A stretch of DNA of 64,000 nt, from assembly GCF_003234965.1 (NCBI RefSeq), contig NZ_QKVK01000005.1:186001-250000 (forward strand). The letters are read 5' to 3'. The notes beneath the pieces were generated by a model that saw nothing but the letters and a program-made list of their open reading frames with translations, was not told where the DNA came from and made no database searches. Origin of the DNA: Aestuariivirga litoralis (lineage in GTDB: Bacteria > Pseudomonadota > Alphaproteobacteria > Rhizobiales > Aestuariivirgaceae). The position numbers were made by a program, and so were the translations under genes. Positions 35,820-45,269 of this stretch are shown here, piece by piece; positions within the stretch are counted from its first letter, which is position 1, and each line of letters opens with the position of its first letter.

Positions 35820-36928
35820 GCCGTCTCCCATTCGCGGCGGACGTCAGCGTCCGTCTCATGTCCGGTGCGCTCTGTACGCAACTGTGCAAAATCCGGTTCG
35901 CCCAGCAGCCGCGACATCGCCCACACCGCCATGGCCCGCACGATGGGTGCAGGGTCATCGAGCAATGCCGTCACCTGCGGCACGAGGCTCTTGTCGCCGC
36001 TGTTGCCCGCCGCGATCAGCACATTGCGGATGAAGCGGTCGCGCCCCGTGCGCTTCACGGGCGAGCCGGTGAACAGCGCGCGGAAGGCTGCATCTTCGAG
36101 CGCCAGCAAGTGGCCGAGCCGCGGCGCTTTCAGGTCTTCGCGCGCCAGCAGCTTCGCCTCGCGCGCGGCTGCAGCGAACTTGTTCCACGGGCAGGCGGCG
36201 AGGCAATCGTCGCAGCCATAGATGCGGTTGCCCATGGCCACGCGGAACTCCCGGTCGATATGTCCCGCATGCTCGATGGTGAGGTACGAGATGCAGCGCC
36301 GTGCATCGAGCTGGTAGGGCGCGGGGAATGCCTTGGTTGGGCAGATGTCGAGGCAGGCGCGGCACGAGCCGCAGTGATCGGCCTCCGCCGCATCGGCCTC
36401 GATCTCCGCCGTCGTCAGGATGGTGCCGATGAAGAACCACGAGCCCAACTCGCGTGACACGAGGTTGGTGTGCTTGCCCTGCCAGCCCAGCCCCGCCTTC
36501 TGGGCGAGTGGCTTCTCCATCAGGGGGGCCGTGTCGACGAAGACCTTCACATCAGCGCCCGTGCGCCTGGCCAGCCACTGCGCGATGCGCTTCAGCTTGC
36601 CCTTGACGACGTCATGGTAGTCGCGGTTCAGGGCATAGACGGAGATGACGCCACTCTCCCTGTCCGCGAGCCGCTCCAGCGGGTCGAGGTCCTGGCCATA
36701 GCTCTGCGCGAAGACGATCGCCGTCCTGGCCTCCGGCCACATGGCCTGCGGGCTGGCGCGGCGGGCTTCCGTCTCCGCCATCCAGGCCATGCTGCCGTGG
36801 CGGCCCTCGGTGATGAACTGGCTGAGGCGCTCGGCCTGCTGCGCATCGGGGCCGAGCGTCACGATGCGCGTTGCGCTGAAGCCTTCGCCAGAGGCTCTCT
36901 CGCCAAGCTCCTGGCGGAGGGTCTTCAC
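35816..36928 (-). CDS. queG: epoxyqueuosine reductase QueG
   Basis: A 370-residue iron-sulphur, cobalamin-dependent enzyme that performs the last step of queuosine formation in tRNA. Two 4Fe-4S motifs are present: [12 protein letters not shown] near 187 and [13 protein letters not shown] near 240, with the N-terminal DUF1730 cobalamin domain and C-terminal HEAT-like repeats ([18 protein letters not shown]). The start is GTG 36926-36928, close after the GST stop. Length and motifs match the family. Confidence 0.95.
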   Translation of the reverse strand: MKTLRQELGERASGEGFSATRIVTLGPDAQQAERLSQFITEGRHGSMAWMAETEARRASPQAMWPEARTAIVFAQSYGQDLDPLERLADRESGVISVYALNRDYHDVVKGKLKRIAQWLARRTGADVKVFVDTAPLMEKPLAQKAGLGWQGKHTNLVSRELGSWFFIGTILTTAEIEADAAEADHCGSCRACLDICPTKAFPAPYQLDARRCISYLTIEHAGHIDREFRVAMGNRIYGCDDCLAACPWNKFAAAAREAKLLAREDLKAPRLGHLLALEDAAFRALFTGSPVKRTGRDRFIRNVLIAAGNSGDKSLVPQVTALLDDPAPIVRAMAVWAMSRLLGEPDFAQLRTERTGHETDADVRREWETA

Positions 36929-36929
36929 C

Positions 36930-37613
36930 TCAGAAATCGAGGTCCGCGTAATGCGGCCCCGGCTGCATGCCGCGGATGGTGTCGGCCAGCAGCGGCCGGA
37001 AGGAGGGGCGCGACTTCACCCGCTGGTACCAGCCCTTGGCGACCGGGTAATCCGCCCACGGAATATCGCCGAAATAGTCGATCGCCGAGATGTGCCCCGC
37101 CGCCGCCAGGTCGGCAATCGAGAGTTCCTCGCCCGCCAGCCACACCCGGTGGTCCACGAGGTGCGAGATGTAGTCGAGGTGGTCGCGCAGCCGCAGCATG
37201 GCCTGGCGCACGCGGGCTGTGTCCGGGCCGCCGCCGCCCTTGTCGCGCCGCAGGAAGCGGCGGATGACCTTTTCCGTCAGCAGCGGTTCCGAGACCTCGG
37301 CATAGAACTTGCCGTCGAACCAGCCGGCGAGCCGTCGCACCTCGGCGCGCTCGAAGGCGTCGCCGGGGATGAGCGGAATGCGTGTCGCCCTGGTTTCCTC
37401 GAGGTATTCGGTGATGGCCTCGATGCCGGAGAGCGCGGTGGTGGAATCCTCGAGGTAGACTGGCAGCGTTCCGGCAGGATTGAGCTCGTACAGATGCGGG
37501 CTCGGCTCCCATGGCTCCTCGTCGATCAGCTCCACCGGCACGCCATATTCCGCAAGGGCAAGGCGCAACCTGCGGCTGAACGGGTCGAGCGTAAAGTGAA
37601 CGAGAGACGGCAT
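36930..37613 (-). CDS. glutathione S-transferase family protein
   Basis: A 227-residue protein. The N-terminal thioredoxin fold has [16 protein letters not shown] and the glutathione-binding cis-Pro and Ser region [12 protein letters not shown]...[13 protein letters not shown]; the C-terminal helical domain has [20 protein letters not shown]. Cofactor and role (detoxification or a specific ligand) are not told by sequence. First gene of the GST-queG-SDR operon, divergent from uppP. Confidence 0.9.
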   Translation of the reverse strand: MPSLVHFTLDPFSRRLRLALAEYGVPVELIDEEPWEPSPHLYELNPAGTLPVYLEDSTTALSGIEAITEYLEETRATRIPLIPGDAFERAEVRRLAGWFDGKFYAEVSEPLLTEKVIRRFLRRDKGGGGPDTARVRQAMLRLRDHLDYISHLVDHRVWLAGEELSIADLAAAGHISAIDYFGDIPWADYPVAKGWYQRVKSRPSFRPLLADTIRGMQPGPHYADLDF

Positions 37614-37689
37614 GTTAGGACGAATTTAACCCTGTGCTTGGCAACTCTGGGGCAATCGCGAAACAAAAGCCGCATTTGCCCGGAATGTT

Positions 37690-37710
37690 GCGCGCGTATA
37701 AAACGCGCGC
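37690..37710. promoter_or_regulatory. perfect inverted repeat between GST and uppP
   Basis: GCGCGCGT at 37690-37697 and ACGCGCGC at 37703-37710 flank ATAAA. It sits in the 166-base divergent gap, 69 bases before uppP. It could be an operator or a hairpin; no regulator is suggested by the sequence. Confidence 0.35.
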
Positions 37711-37779
37711 GGCCTCCGCGGCAAGAAAATCCGACCCGCAAGCCCCGAGCCCCAGGTTCCAATCCCAGAGTTGCCATTC

Positions 37780-38604
37780 ATGCTCATCCTCCAGATCGTC
37801 GTGCTGGCGCTCATCCAGGGCATCACCGAATTCCTTCCTATCTCCTCCTCCGGCCACCTGCTGCTGGTGCCGGTGCTCACCGGCTGGCCCGACCAGGGCG
37901 TGCTGACCGACGTGATGGTGCACATGGGGTCCTTCCTCGCGGTCATCGTGTATTTCTGGAAGGATTGCGTGAACCTTCTCATGGGTCTCGTCGACCTGGC
38001 GCGCGGCCGCAGGAGTGCCTGGGGCCGGCTGGCGCTGCTCATCGTGCTCGGCACCATTCCGGCAGTCGTGGCGGGCGTCCTCCTCGACAAGCTCGGCTTC
38101 ATGGACCTGGTGCGGCAGATGCCCATCATCGTGGCGTGGAACGCCATCGTCTTCGGCATCCTGCTCTATGTCTGCGACCGTTTCGGCATGAGCACCCGGC
38201 GCATGGCGGACATGACCTGGGTGCCGGCGCTGATCATCGGGCTTGCCCAGGCGGTGGCGCTCATCCCCGGCGTCAGCCGCTCCGGCATCACCATGACGGC
38301 AGCGCGAGCACTTGGCTTCGAGCGGCCGGAATCGGCGCGTTTCGCCTTCCTGCTCGGCATTCCCGCCATCGCCGGTGCCGGCGTCCTGAAGCTGGGCGAA
38401 GCGGTGCACACAGGGGCCCATGTCAGCTTCGGCATGGTGCTGACGATGATCCTCACCTTCTTCGTGGCGCTCGGCACCATCACGGTGCTGATGAAGCTCG
38501 TCCGCCACATGAGCTTCCTGCCCTTCGCCATCTATCGCGTGGCGCTGGGCGTGGTGCTGCTGGCGCTGATCTATTCGGGAATGCCCCTGGGCGCGGTGAA
38601 CTGA
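37780..38604 (+). CDS. uppP: undecaprenyl-diphosphatase UppP
   Basis: A 274-residue membrane protein with about eight segments. The two catalytic regions are ITEFLPISSSGHLLL (Glu17 and the Ser cluster) and LIPGVSRSGITMTAARALG. It dephosphorylates undecaprenyl diphosphate at the periplasmic face to recycle the lipid carrier for cell-wall and polysaccharide synthesis, and gives bacitracin tolerance. Its 3' end overlaps the opposing SDR gene by 34 bases. Confidence 0.96.
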   Translation: MLILQIVVLALIQGITEFLPISSSGHLLLVPVLTGWPDQGVLTDVMVHMGSFLAVIVYFWKDCVNLLMGLVDLARGRRSAWGRLALLIVLGTIPAVVAGVLLDKLGFMDLVRQMPIIVAWNAIVFGILLYVCDRFGMSTRRMADMTWVPALIIGLAQAVALIPGVSRSGITMTAARALGFERPESARFAFLLGIPAIAGAGVLKLGEAVHTGAHVSFGMVLTMILTFFVALGTITVLMKLVRHMSFLPFAIYRVALGVVLLALIYSGMPLGAVN

Positions 38605-39551
38605 CCGGCCTTGCGGTAGCGGTAGAGATAGCCCGGAACGATCCCCTCGATTCCCTGCGGCGTGACGCCGAGGCCCTCGAGCGTGCGCTGCTCGCGGCGC
38701 GCTGCCTCGCTCACCACGTTGTCGTGGCGCAGCATCTCCACCTGGTCGACGGTCAGCATCGGGTTGGGCAGCAGCCCGAGGATCGATGCCTGCAGCCTGG
38801 CGAGGCCCCAGGGCAGCGGCAGCAGCAGGCGCTTGCGGCCGATGGTGTCGAGCGTGAACTGCATCAGCGCCCTGAAGCTGAACTGCTCCGGCCCGCCCAG
38901 CTCATAGGTCTTGCCGTCGGCCTCGCCTTGATCGACGAGGCGGGCCACCGCCTCGCCCACATCGCCGGCGAAGACCGGCTGGAACGCGGTTTCACCCCCG
39001 CCGATCAGCGGCAGGAAGGGCGAGAAGCGCGCCATCTCCGCGAAGCGGTTGAAGAAGCCGTCTTCCGGCCCGAACACGATCGACGGGCGCAGCACGATGG
39101 CGCCGGGGAAGTTGGCGCGGGCCCGCGCCTCGCCCTCGGCCTTGCTGCGGCCATAGGCGGAGGCGGAAACGGCATCGGCCCCGATCGCCGACATCTGGAT
39201 GAACACCCGCGCGCGCGCCGCCCTGGCGGCCTTGGCCGAGGCCTCGGCGCCGAACACATGCACCGCGTCGAAGCTCTGGGCGCCCGCGGAATGCAGCACG
39301 CCGGTGAGGTTGATCACCGCATAGGCGCCCTCGCAGGCCGCCTCGAGCGAGGCGGGGTAGCGCACGTTCGCCTGCACCGCCATGATCTGGCCGGTATTGC
39401 CCAGGGGCTGCAGATGGCCTGCGAGGTCGGGCCTGCGGCAGGCCACCCGGATGCGGTAGCCGCGCCTGGCCAGCGCCCTCACGATATGCCGCCCCACGAA
39501 GCCCGAACCGCCGATGATGGTGATGAGTCTGTCGGAAGGCTGAACGAGCAC
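38571..39551 (-). CDS. NDUFA9-like SDR (complex I-associated NAD(P)-binding protein)
   Basis: A 326-residue atypical SDR starting at GTG 39549-39551 after GGGGAGAG. It has ITIIGGSGFVGRHIVRALARRGY near the N-terminus, VRYPASLEAACEGAYAVINLTGVLH, and SAYGRSKAEGEARARANF with the YxxxK pair. It matches the alphaproteobacterial relatives of mitochondrial NDUFA9, which carries a structural NADPH in complex I; bacterial members may bind quinone-related or other substrates. It converges on uppP. Confidence 0.87.
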   Translation of the reverse strand: MLVQPSDRLITIIGGSGFVGRHIVRALARRGYRIRVACRRPDLAGHLQPLGNTGQIMAVQANVRYPASLEAACEGAYAVINLTGVLHSAGAQSFDAVHVFGAEASAKAARAARARVFIQMSAIGADAVSASAYGRSKAEGEARARANFPGAIVLRPSIVFGPEDGFFNRFAEMARFSPFLPLIGGGETAFQPVFAGDVGEAVARLVDQGEADGKTYELGGPEQFSFRALMQFTLDTIGRKRLLLPLPWGLARLQASILGLLPNPMLTVDQVEMLRHDNVVSEAARREQRTLEGLGVTPQGIEGIVPGYLYRYRKAGQFTAPRGIPE

Positions 39552-39645
39552 GGAAGCTCTCCCCTGATTTTCGGTTGTGGCGGGCCTTTTAACGCCGCGC
39601 CCGGACGGATGCAAAGCCCAAGAAACGATCTCCGCAGGACTGCGG

Positions 39646-39674
39646 TTGACAGCCGCCTTGGGCCTCTCTAAGAG
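39646..39674 (+). promoter_or_regulatory. strong sigma-70 promoter of tRNA-Leu
   Basis: TTGACA at 39646-39651, a 17-base spacer, TAAGAG at 39669-39674. The expected start near 39681 is five bases before the mature tRNA 5' end. Confidence 0.75.
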
Positions 39675-39685
39675 ACGCGTCGCCT

Positions 39686-39770
<85 letters not shown>

Positions 39771-39798
39771 CTTTTATAGTCTAGTTACGGCGGGACCC

Positions 39799-40410
39799 AT
39801 GGCAATCAAGCTTTACAAGGGCGACCTGCCTCCGGGCCTCGATTTCGGAAGCTCCGTCGCCGTCGACACCGAAACGCTGGGCCTCGTTCCCCGCCGTGAC
39901 AAGCTCTGCCTCGTGCAGCTCTCCGCCGGAGACGGCAACGCCCACCTCGTGCAGCTCGACCGCGCGAACTATGACGCGCCCAACCTCAAGGCACTCTTCG
40001 CCAACGAGGCCGTCACCAAGATCTTCCACTATGCGCGCTTCGACGTGGCGGTGATCCGCCATTACCTGGGCGTCGACGTGACGCCCCTCTACTGCACCAA
40101 GATCGCCTCCAAGCTCACCCGCACCTACACCGACCGGCATGGCCTCAAGGACCTGGTGAAGGAGCTTCTCGGCATCGAGCTCAACAAGCAGCAGCAAAGC
40201 TCGGACTGGGGCGCCCACATGCTGTCCGACGCGCAGAAGCAATATGCCGCTCAGGACGTGCTCTATCTGCACGAGCTGAAGTCCCGCCTCGACCAGATGC
40301 TGGCGCGCGAGGGCCGCGAGGCGGTGGCCCGGGCCTGCTTCGACTTCATCCCCACGCGCGCCGCCCTCGATCTCTCGGGCTGGACCGAGGAAGATGTCTT
40401 CGCCCACTGA
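39799..40410 (+). CDS. ribonuclease D-like 3'-5' exonuclease
   Basis: A 203-residue DEDDy exonuclease. Exo I motif VDTETLGLV has Asp23 and Glu25, the second motif FHYARFDVAV the next Asp, and AAQDVLYL with the Tyr and Asp pair the last. There is no HRDC domain, so it is the short type common in alphaproteobacteria. Substrates are tRNA or other RNA 3' ends. The stop overlaps the start of lptC by 17 bases, linking it to the Lpt operon. Confidence 0.92.
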   Translation: MAIKLYKGDLPPGLDFGSSVAVDTETLGLVPRRDKLCLVQLSAGDGNAHLVQLDRANYDAPNLKALFANEAVTKIFHYARFDVAVIRHYLGVDVTPLYCTKIASKLTRTYTDRHGLKDLVKELLGIELNKQQQSSDWGAHMLSDAQKQYAAQDVLYLHELKSRLDQMLAREGREAVARACFDFIPTRAALDLSGWTEEDVFAH

Positions 40411-41026
40411 ACAGGCCCGCAGGGCTGTCAGGAATGCCACGGTTTCCCGCCTGCTGAGCTGGCTGGCGGCCGCCATCGGACTGGGCTTCGTCATCGCCTT
40501 CCTGGCCCAGGCCGGCCTGTTCCACGCGCTCTTGCCCCGCCAGGACGTGCCCCCGCCCCCCAATGTCGAGCCCGACCGCATCACGGCGGGCATCTCCACC
40601 GTCAACGGCATCGACGACGGCAAGCAGCCCTACCAGGTCACCGCTCGCCGCGGCTGGCAGGATGGCAAGACGCCCAACCTCGTCCACCTCGAGGACCCGG
40701 TGGGCGAGTTCCGCCGCGCCAGCGGCGCGCGCTACACCATCACCGGCACCACCGGGCTCTATGACACCGAGGTCAAGTCGCTCAACCTCGACGGCAACGT
40801 GGTGCTGGAGCAGGAAGGCCGCTTCAAGGCCCGCATGGACAAGGCGAAGATCGCGGTGAAGCAGAAGACGCTCACCGCCGACACCCCGGTCACCGCGCAG
40901 TTCGGCTCCGGCACGGTCGATGCAAACGGCATGCAAATAACCGATGACGGTGCCCGAATTCTGTTCTTGAATGGCGTCAAGGCGCGCTTCACCGCGGCCG
41001 AGGCCAAGGGAGATACCAATCCATGA
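40394..41026 (+). CDS. lptC: LPS export ABC transporter periplasmic protein LptC
   Basis: A 210-residue protein with one N-terminal membrane anchor (about 19-40) and a periplasmic beta-jellyroll with LptC features (YTITGTTGLYDTEVKSLNLDGNVVLEQEG). It takes LPS from the LptBFG transporter and passes it to LptA. It overlaps the preceding exonuclease gene and the lptA start (ATGA). Confidence 0.9.
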   Translation: MSSPTEQARRAVRNATVSRLLSWLAAAIGLGFVIAFLAQAGLFHALLPRQDVPPPPNVEPDRITAGISTVNGIDDGKQPYQVTARRGWQDGKTPNLVHLEDPVGEFRRASGARYTITGTTGLYDTEVKSLNLDGNVVLEQEGRFKARMDKAKIAVKQKTLTADTPVTAQFGSGTVDANGMQITDDGARILFLNGVKARFTAAEAKGDTNP

Positions 41027-41577
41027 CTTTGAGGCTCGCCGCCTGCGCTGCGGCACTGTTCCTGTTCGCTGCCGCCCCGGCCCTCGCCCAGGAAGCCGAT
41101 GGCCAGGCCGACGGCACGGCCGCCGCCGACACCACGACCGGCACCAAGGCCAAGGCCAAGACGGCCCAGCCCGCTACGCCGGTTGATATCGTTGCCAACG
41201 AGATGGAAATTCTCGACAAGGAGAAGAAGGCCATCTTCCGCGGCGCGGTCGACGCCACCAAGGGCACCACCAAGCTCAGGTCGGACGAGCTCGTCGTCAC
41301 CTACGCCGACGTCAAGCAGCCCGACGGCACCACCAAGACCGACGCCACCGACCTCGACGCCAAGGGCAACGTGCTGATCGTCACCCCCAAGGAGAAGATC
41401 ACCGGCGACTGGGCGAAATATGATCCGCAGACCGAGAAGCTCACGGTCGGCGGCACCAATGTCAGGCTGGTGCAGGGCACCACCGTTCTGGTGGGCCAGG
41501 AACTCCACGCCGACCTCAAGACCGGCCGCACCCAGATGACGGGCGGCCGCGTCAAGGGCAGCTTCCTTCCCAAGTGA
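41023..41577 (+). CDS. lptA: LPS transport periplasmic protein LptA (OstA-like)
   Basis: A 184-residue exported protein with a signal peptide ending APALA-QE (about residue 22), a Thr/Ala/Lys-rich spacer, and an OstA domain (VDIVANEMEILDKEKKAIFRG, then DLDAKGNVLIVTP, ITGDWAKYDPQTEKLTVGG). It forms the periplasmic bridge that carries LPS to the outer membrane. Coupled to lptC by overlap. Confidence 0.93.
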   Translation: MTLRLAACAAALFLFAAAPALAQEADGQADGTAAADTTTGTKAKAKTAQPATPVDIVANEMEILDKEKKAIFRGAVDATKGTTKLRSDELVVTYADVKQPDGTTKTDATDLDAKGNVLIVTPKEKITGDWAKYDPQTEKLTVGGTNVRLVQGTTVLVGQELHADLKTGRTQMTGGRVKGSFLPK

Positions 41578-41663
41578 TCAGCCTTATCTAAAATTAAACC
41601 TATTGGGTGGACACTCACTTGGCGCGTGACGAAGATTTAGTGGCAGACAGGCAGGCAACGGCA

Positions 41664-42446
41664 ATGGCGCCCCGGCGGGCACAGATTCCGCAGACGGGCG
41701 AAGCAGCCGCCGCCTCCCTCGAGCGTCCGGGCCTCGTGGTTGAAGGGCTGAGGAAGTCCTACAAGCGGCGGCCCGTGGTGCGTGATGTCTCGCTCTCCGT
41801 CAGGCGCGGTGAAGCTGTGGGACTTCTGGGACCCAATGGCGCCGGCAAGACCACGGTGTTCTACATGATCACCGGGCTCATTGCCGCCGACAGCGGCCGG
41901 ATCAGCCTCGATGGCGCCGACATCACCCACCTGCCCATGTACCGCCGGGCGCGGCTGGGCATCGGGTATCTGGCGCAGGAAAGCTCGATCTTCCGCGGCC
42001 TCACGGTGGAGGAAAACATTCGCGCCGTGCTGGAGCTGACCGAGGGCTCGCGGGCGAAGCGCGAAGCGAAGTTGCGTGAGTTGCTCGATGAATTCTCCAT
42101 CGCCCACATCCGGAATTCGCCGGCTGTTGCACTTTCTGGCGGCGAGCGTCGCCGGGTGGAAATCGCCCGAGCGCTTGCAGCCGACCCCGAATTCATGCTC
42201 CTCGACGAGCCCTTCGCCGGAATTGACCCGATTGCGATCGGTGATATTCGCCGCCTGGTGCGACAGCTCACCTCTCGGGGAATCGGGGTGCTTGTTACGG
42301 ATCACAACGTCCGCGAAACCCTCGAGCTCATCGACAAGGCCCTCATCATCCATGAGGGCCAGGTCCTGACCGAGGGTTCACCCCAGGAAATCGTCTCCCA
42401 TCCGGACGTCCGGCGCTATTACCTTGGCGCCGACTTCACCCTCTAG
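41664..42446 (+). CDS. lptB: LPS export ABC transporter ATP-binding protein LptB
   Basis: A 260-residue ATPase: Walker A GPNGAGKTT, Q-loop YLAQESSIF, signature LSGGERRRVEIARAL, Walker B FMLLDEPFAGIDP, H-loop VTDHNVRETL. It powers extraction of LPS from the inner membrane with LptFG (encoded elsewhere). I place the start at ATG 41664; in-frame GTG codons at 41607 and 41640 would add a poorly conserved tail, and no start has a strong ribosome site. The sequence matches the usual 240-260 residues. Confidence 0.93.
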   Translation: MAPRRAQIPQTGEAAAASLERPGLVVEGLRKSYKRRPVVRDVSLSVRRGEAVGLLGPNGAGKTTVFYMITGLIAADSGRISLDGADITHLPMYRRARLGIGYLAQESSIFRGLTVEENIRAVLELTEGSRAKREAKLRELLDEFSIAHIRNSPAVALSGGERRRVEIARALAADPEFMLLDEPFAGIDPIAIGDIRRLVRQLTSRGIGVLVTDHNVRETLELIDKALIIHEGQVLTEGSPQEIVSHPDVRRYYLGADFTL

Positions 42447-42461
42447 CGGGGGGCGCCCCCC

Positions 42462-43976
42462 ATGGCGCTGAACCAGCGGCTCGACCTCCGCCAGGGCCAG
42501 TCCCTGGTGATGACGCCGCAGCTGCAGCAGGCGATCAAGCTGCTGCAGATGTCCAACCTCGAACTGCAGGCCTATGTCGACCAGGAGCTGGAGCGCAATC
42601 CGCTCCTCGAGCGCGACGAGCGCGCCGAGATCCAGAAGCCTGCCGAAGCGCCGGAGAGCCAGCCGGACATGGTGGCGGCCCTCGCCTCCACCTCCGCCGC
42701 CGAGGACCGGCTGCGAACGCTCGATACCGAGCTCGAGAATGTCTACACCCATGAATCGCGCGCCGATGCCGCTTCGCGTGAGGCCGCCGTGCCGCCGCCC
42801 GATTCCGGCTGGTCGTCGCTCAGGCCGCAGGGGGCGCTCTCGCTCGATGCCGAGGGGCTGGATTTCGACGCGACGCTCACCCGCCAGCCCACGCTCGCCG
42901 AGCACCTCACCGACCAGATGCACCTGCTGCTCACCGGCCCTGCCGACCAGCTCATCGGCCAGCACCTGATCGGCAGCCTCAACGAGGCGGGCTACCTCAT
43001 CGCCGACATTCCCGCCATGGCCGAGGCGCTGGGCACCTCCGCGGCCCATGTCGAGGCGGTGCTGGCAATGCTTCAGTCCTGTGATCCGCCGGGCGTCTTC
43101 GCCCGCGACCTCAGGGAATGCCTCACCCTCCAGCTGAAGGAGCGTGACCGCTTCGACCCCGCCATGGCCGCCCTCGTCGCCCATCTCGATCTGGTGGCCA
43201 AGCGCGACTATGCGGCCCTCAGGACCATCTGCCGCGTCGATCTCGAGGACCTGAAGGACATGGTGGCGGAGCTCCGCGCGCTGGACCCGAAGCCCGGCCA
43301 TGCCTTCGGGTCGGATCCCGTCCAGCCGGTCATCCCGGACGTCCTGGTGCGTCCCTCGCCCGAGGGCGCCTGGGTGGTGGAGCTCAACACCGATACGCTG
43401 CCGCGCGTCCTCATCAACAACCAGTACCTCGCCCGCGTCTCCGCCACCGCCCAGCGGAGCGAGGACAAGGTCTATCTGTCCGAGTGCCAGGCCAATGCCT
43501 CCTGGCTTGTGAAAAGCCTCGACCAGCGCGCCAAGACCATCCTCAAGGTGGCGCGCGAGATCGTCCGCCAGCAGGATGCCTTCCTGCTGCTCGGCATCCA
43601 GCACCTCAGGCCCCTGAACCTGCGCACCGTGGCGGATGCCATCGAGATGCACGAGTCCACCGTCAGCCGCGTCACCTCCAACAAGTACATGGCAACCCCG
43701 CGCGGCATCTTCGAGTTGAAGTATTTCTTCACCACCGCCATCGCCTCGGCGGACGGGGAGGGCGATGCCCACTCGGCTGAGGCCGTTCGCCACCGCATCC
43801 GCGAGTTGATCGCAGCCGAGGGCCAGGACGTGCTGTCGGATGACACGATCGTCGACAGGTTGAAGGCCTCGGGCATCGACATTGCCCGTCGGACAGTGGC
43901 CAAGTACCGGGAAAGCCTGGGGATTCCTTCTTCCGTCCAGCGCCGCCGGGAAGCCCGCGTGCAGGCTGCCCAATAG
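42462..43976 (+). CDS. rpoN: RNA polymerase sigma-54 factor RpoN
   Basis: A 504-residue protein. Region I begins LRQGQSLVMTPQLQQAIKLL, the core-binding domain follows (ERNPLLERDE, then central LIGSLNEAGYLI), and the C-terminus has the helix-turn-helix and the RpoN box ARRTVAKYRESLG, followed by IPSSVQRR. It directs transcription from -24/-12 promoters that need enhancer-binding activators. It lies in the conserved lptB-rpoN-hpf-ptsN order, which ties it to the nitrogen PTS. Confidence 0.97.
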   Translation: MALNQRLDLRQGQSLVMTPQLQQAIKLLQMSNLELQAYVDQELERNPLLERDERAEIQKPAEAPESQPDMVAALASTSAAEDRLRTLDTELENVYTHESRADAASREAAVPPPDSGWSSLRPQGALSLDAEGLDFDATLTRQPTLAEHLTDQMHLLLTGPADQLIGQHLIGSLNEAGYLIADIPAMAEALGTSAAHVEAVLAMLQSCDPPGVFARDLRECLTLQLKERDRFDPAMAALVAHLDLVAKRDYAALRTICRVDLEDLKDMVAELRALDPKPGHAFGSDPVQPVIPDVLVRPSPEGAWVVELNTDTLPRVLINNQYLARVSATAQRSEDKVYLSECQANASWLVKSLDQRAKTILKVAREIVRQQDAFLLLGIQHLRPLNLRTVADAIEMHESTVSRVTSNKYMATPRGIFELKYFFTTAIASADGEGDAHSAEAVRHRIRELIAAEGQDVLSDDTIVDRLKASGIDIARRTVAKYRESLGIPSSVQRRREARVQAAQ

Positions 43977-43979
43977 GGT

Positions 43980-44008
43980 TTGACGGGGCCTCCGCCCTCG
44001 ACTAGGTT
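43980..44008 (+). promoter_or_regulatory. possible sigma-70 promoter ahead of hpf, with structured leader
   Basis: TTGACG at 43980-43985 and TAGGTT at 44003-44008 are 17 bases apart. The following leader holds an inverted repeat, CCGCTTCGC (44013-44021) and GCGAAGCGG (44062-44070). The -10 box is poor, so the promoter is tentative. Confidence 0.35.
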
Positions 44009-44172
44009 CCGCCCGCTTCGCGAAGGGGCCCCTGGGGAAGGGGGTCCGGTACGCAGGTTCAGCGAAGCGGAAGGCAACTGCGTTTCGGATCCGCCGGACA
44101 GCCCAGTTGACGTGTCAGCCAAACGCGCCCATGTGTAATCGCAGGGGCGAAGCAGGGATATTTGCGACGGCC

Positions 44173-44742
44173 ATGCAGATCAAAGTCACCGGAAAGAACC
44201 TCGATGTTGGCGACGCCTTGCGCGAGCACATCGAAAGCCGCCTCGGCACCCTCCAGCAGAAGTATTTCGACGGCACCGTTCACGCCACCGTGACGGTGGA
44301 GAAGCAGCGCAGCTTCTTCCACACCGACTGCGCCCTCCACCTCGCCACCGGCCTCGTGCTGCAGGCCGAGGGCACCGGCGCTGAAGCCCATCCGAGCTTC
44401 GACGAGGCCGCCGCCCATCTCGAAAAGCAGCTCCGCCGCTACAAGCAGCGCCTCAAGGACCATCACCGCAAGCGCCGCGAGCCGGTCCGCCAGTTCGAGG
44501 CCCAGAGCTATGTGATCGAGCCGCAGTCCGACGAGCATGACGGCCAGGGCGAGCACCCCGTCGTGGTGGCCGAGACCGGCCTCAAGCTGCCGGAACTCTC
44601 GGTTGGCGAGGCGGTTATGCAACTCGACATCTCCACCCAGCCGTTCCTGCTATTCCGCAATGGTGGCCATGGCGGGCTCAATCTCGTCTACCGGCGTCCC
44701 GACGGCAACATCGGCTGGGTCGATCCCAAGCCGGCGGCCTGA
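44173..44742 (+). CDS. hpf: ribosome hibernation-promoting factor HPF (long form)
   Basis: A 189-residue long-form HPF. The N-terminal S30AE domain (MQIKVTGKNLDVGDALREHI to LKDHHRKR, about 1-105) binds the decoding centre; the C-terminal dimerisation domain (PFLLFRNGGHGGLNLVYRRPDGNIGWVDP) joins two 70S ribosomes into 100S dimers in stationary phase. It sits in the rpoN-hpf-ptsN group. The start ATG 44173 is set by homology; the ribosome site is weak. Confidence 0.94.
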   Translation: MQIKVTGKNLDVGDALREHIESRLGTLQQKYFDGTVHATVTVEKQRSFFHTDCALHLATGLVLQAEGTGAEAHPSFDEAAAHLEKQLRRYKQRLKDHHRKRREPVRQFEAQSYVIEPQSDEHDGQGEHPVVVAETGLKLPELSVGEAVMQLDISTQPFLLFRNGGHGGLNLVYRRPDGNIGWVDPKPAA

Positions 44743-44772
44743 CGCGCGACCTTCCCGGGGAGCTGACCCGAC

Positions 44773-45249
44773 ATGACCCTCGATTCCCTGATCGACAAGC
44801 AGTCCGTTCTGGCGAGCCTCAAGGCGCCCAACAAGAAACAGCTGCTTCAGGAACTCTCCCAGGCCCTCGCCGCCCAGGTGGCGGTGGACCACCGGGTGAT
44901 TCTCGAGACGCTGATGAAGCGCGAGAAGCTGGGTTCCACCGGCATCGGCCAGGGCATCGCCATCCCGCATGGCAAGCTGCCGTCGATCAGCCGCGTCTAT
45001 GGCCTGTTCGCGAGGCTCGCCCAGCCGGTCGATTTCGATTCGGTCGACGGCCAGCCGGTTGACCTCGTCTTCGTGCTGCTGGCCCCCGAGGATGCCGGCG
45101 CCGACCACCTGAAGGCCCTCGCCAAGATCTCGCGCCTGCTGCGCGACCCCGCCGTGGTCGCCAAGCTGCGCGGCACCGATGATGCCATGGGCCTCTACGC
45201 GATCCTGACCGAGCCCGCCGCCAACCCGAAATCGGCCTCGGCGGCTTAG
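44773..45249 (+). CDS. ptsN: PTS IIA-like nitrogen-regulatory protein PtsN (EIIA-Ntr)
   Basis: A 158-residue PTS_EIIA_2 protein with the phosphorylation site His in GIAIPHGKL (about residue 66) and the flanking VFVLLAPEDAGADHLKALAKIS. It accepts phosphate from NPr/EI-Ntr and regulates potassium transport, stress responses and other targets, linked to RpoN by its place in the operon. The operon's 3' side opens into the repeat-rich gap at 45250-45735. Confidence 0.95.
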   Translation: MTLDSLIDKQSVLASLKAPNKKQLLQELSQALAAQVAVDHRVILETLMKREKLGSTGIGQGIAIPHGKLPSISRVYGLFARLAQPVDFDSVDGQPVDLVFVLLAPEDAGADHLKALAKISRLLRDPAVVAKLRGTDDAMGLYAILTEPAANPKSASAA

Positions 45250-45269
45250 GGGCATATCCAGTTATTGCC

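Noticed and set aside
42378-43973. Open frame of 531 codons on the minus strand
   Set aside because: It is the antisense shadow of rpoN, which is unmistakable.
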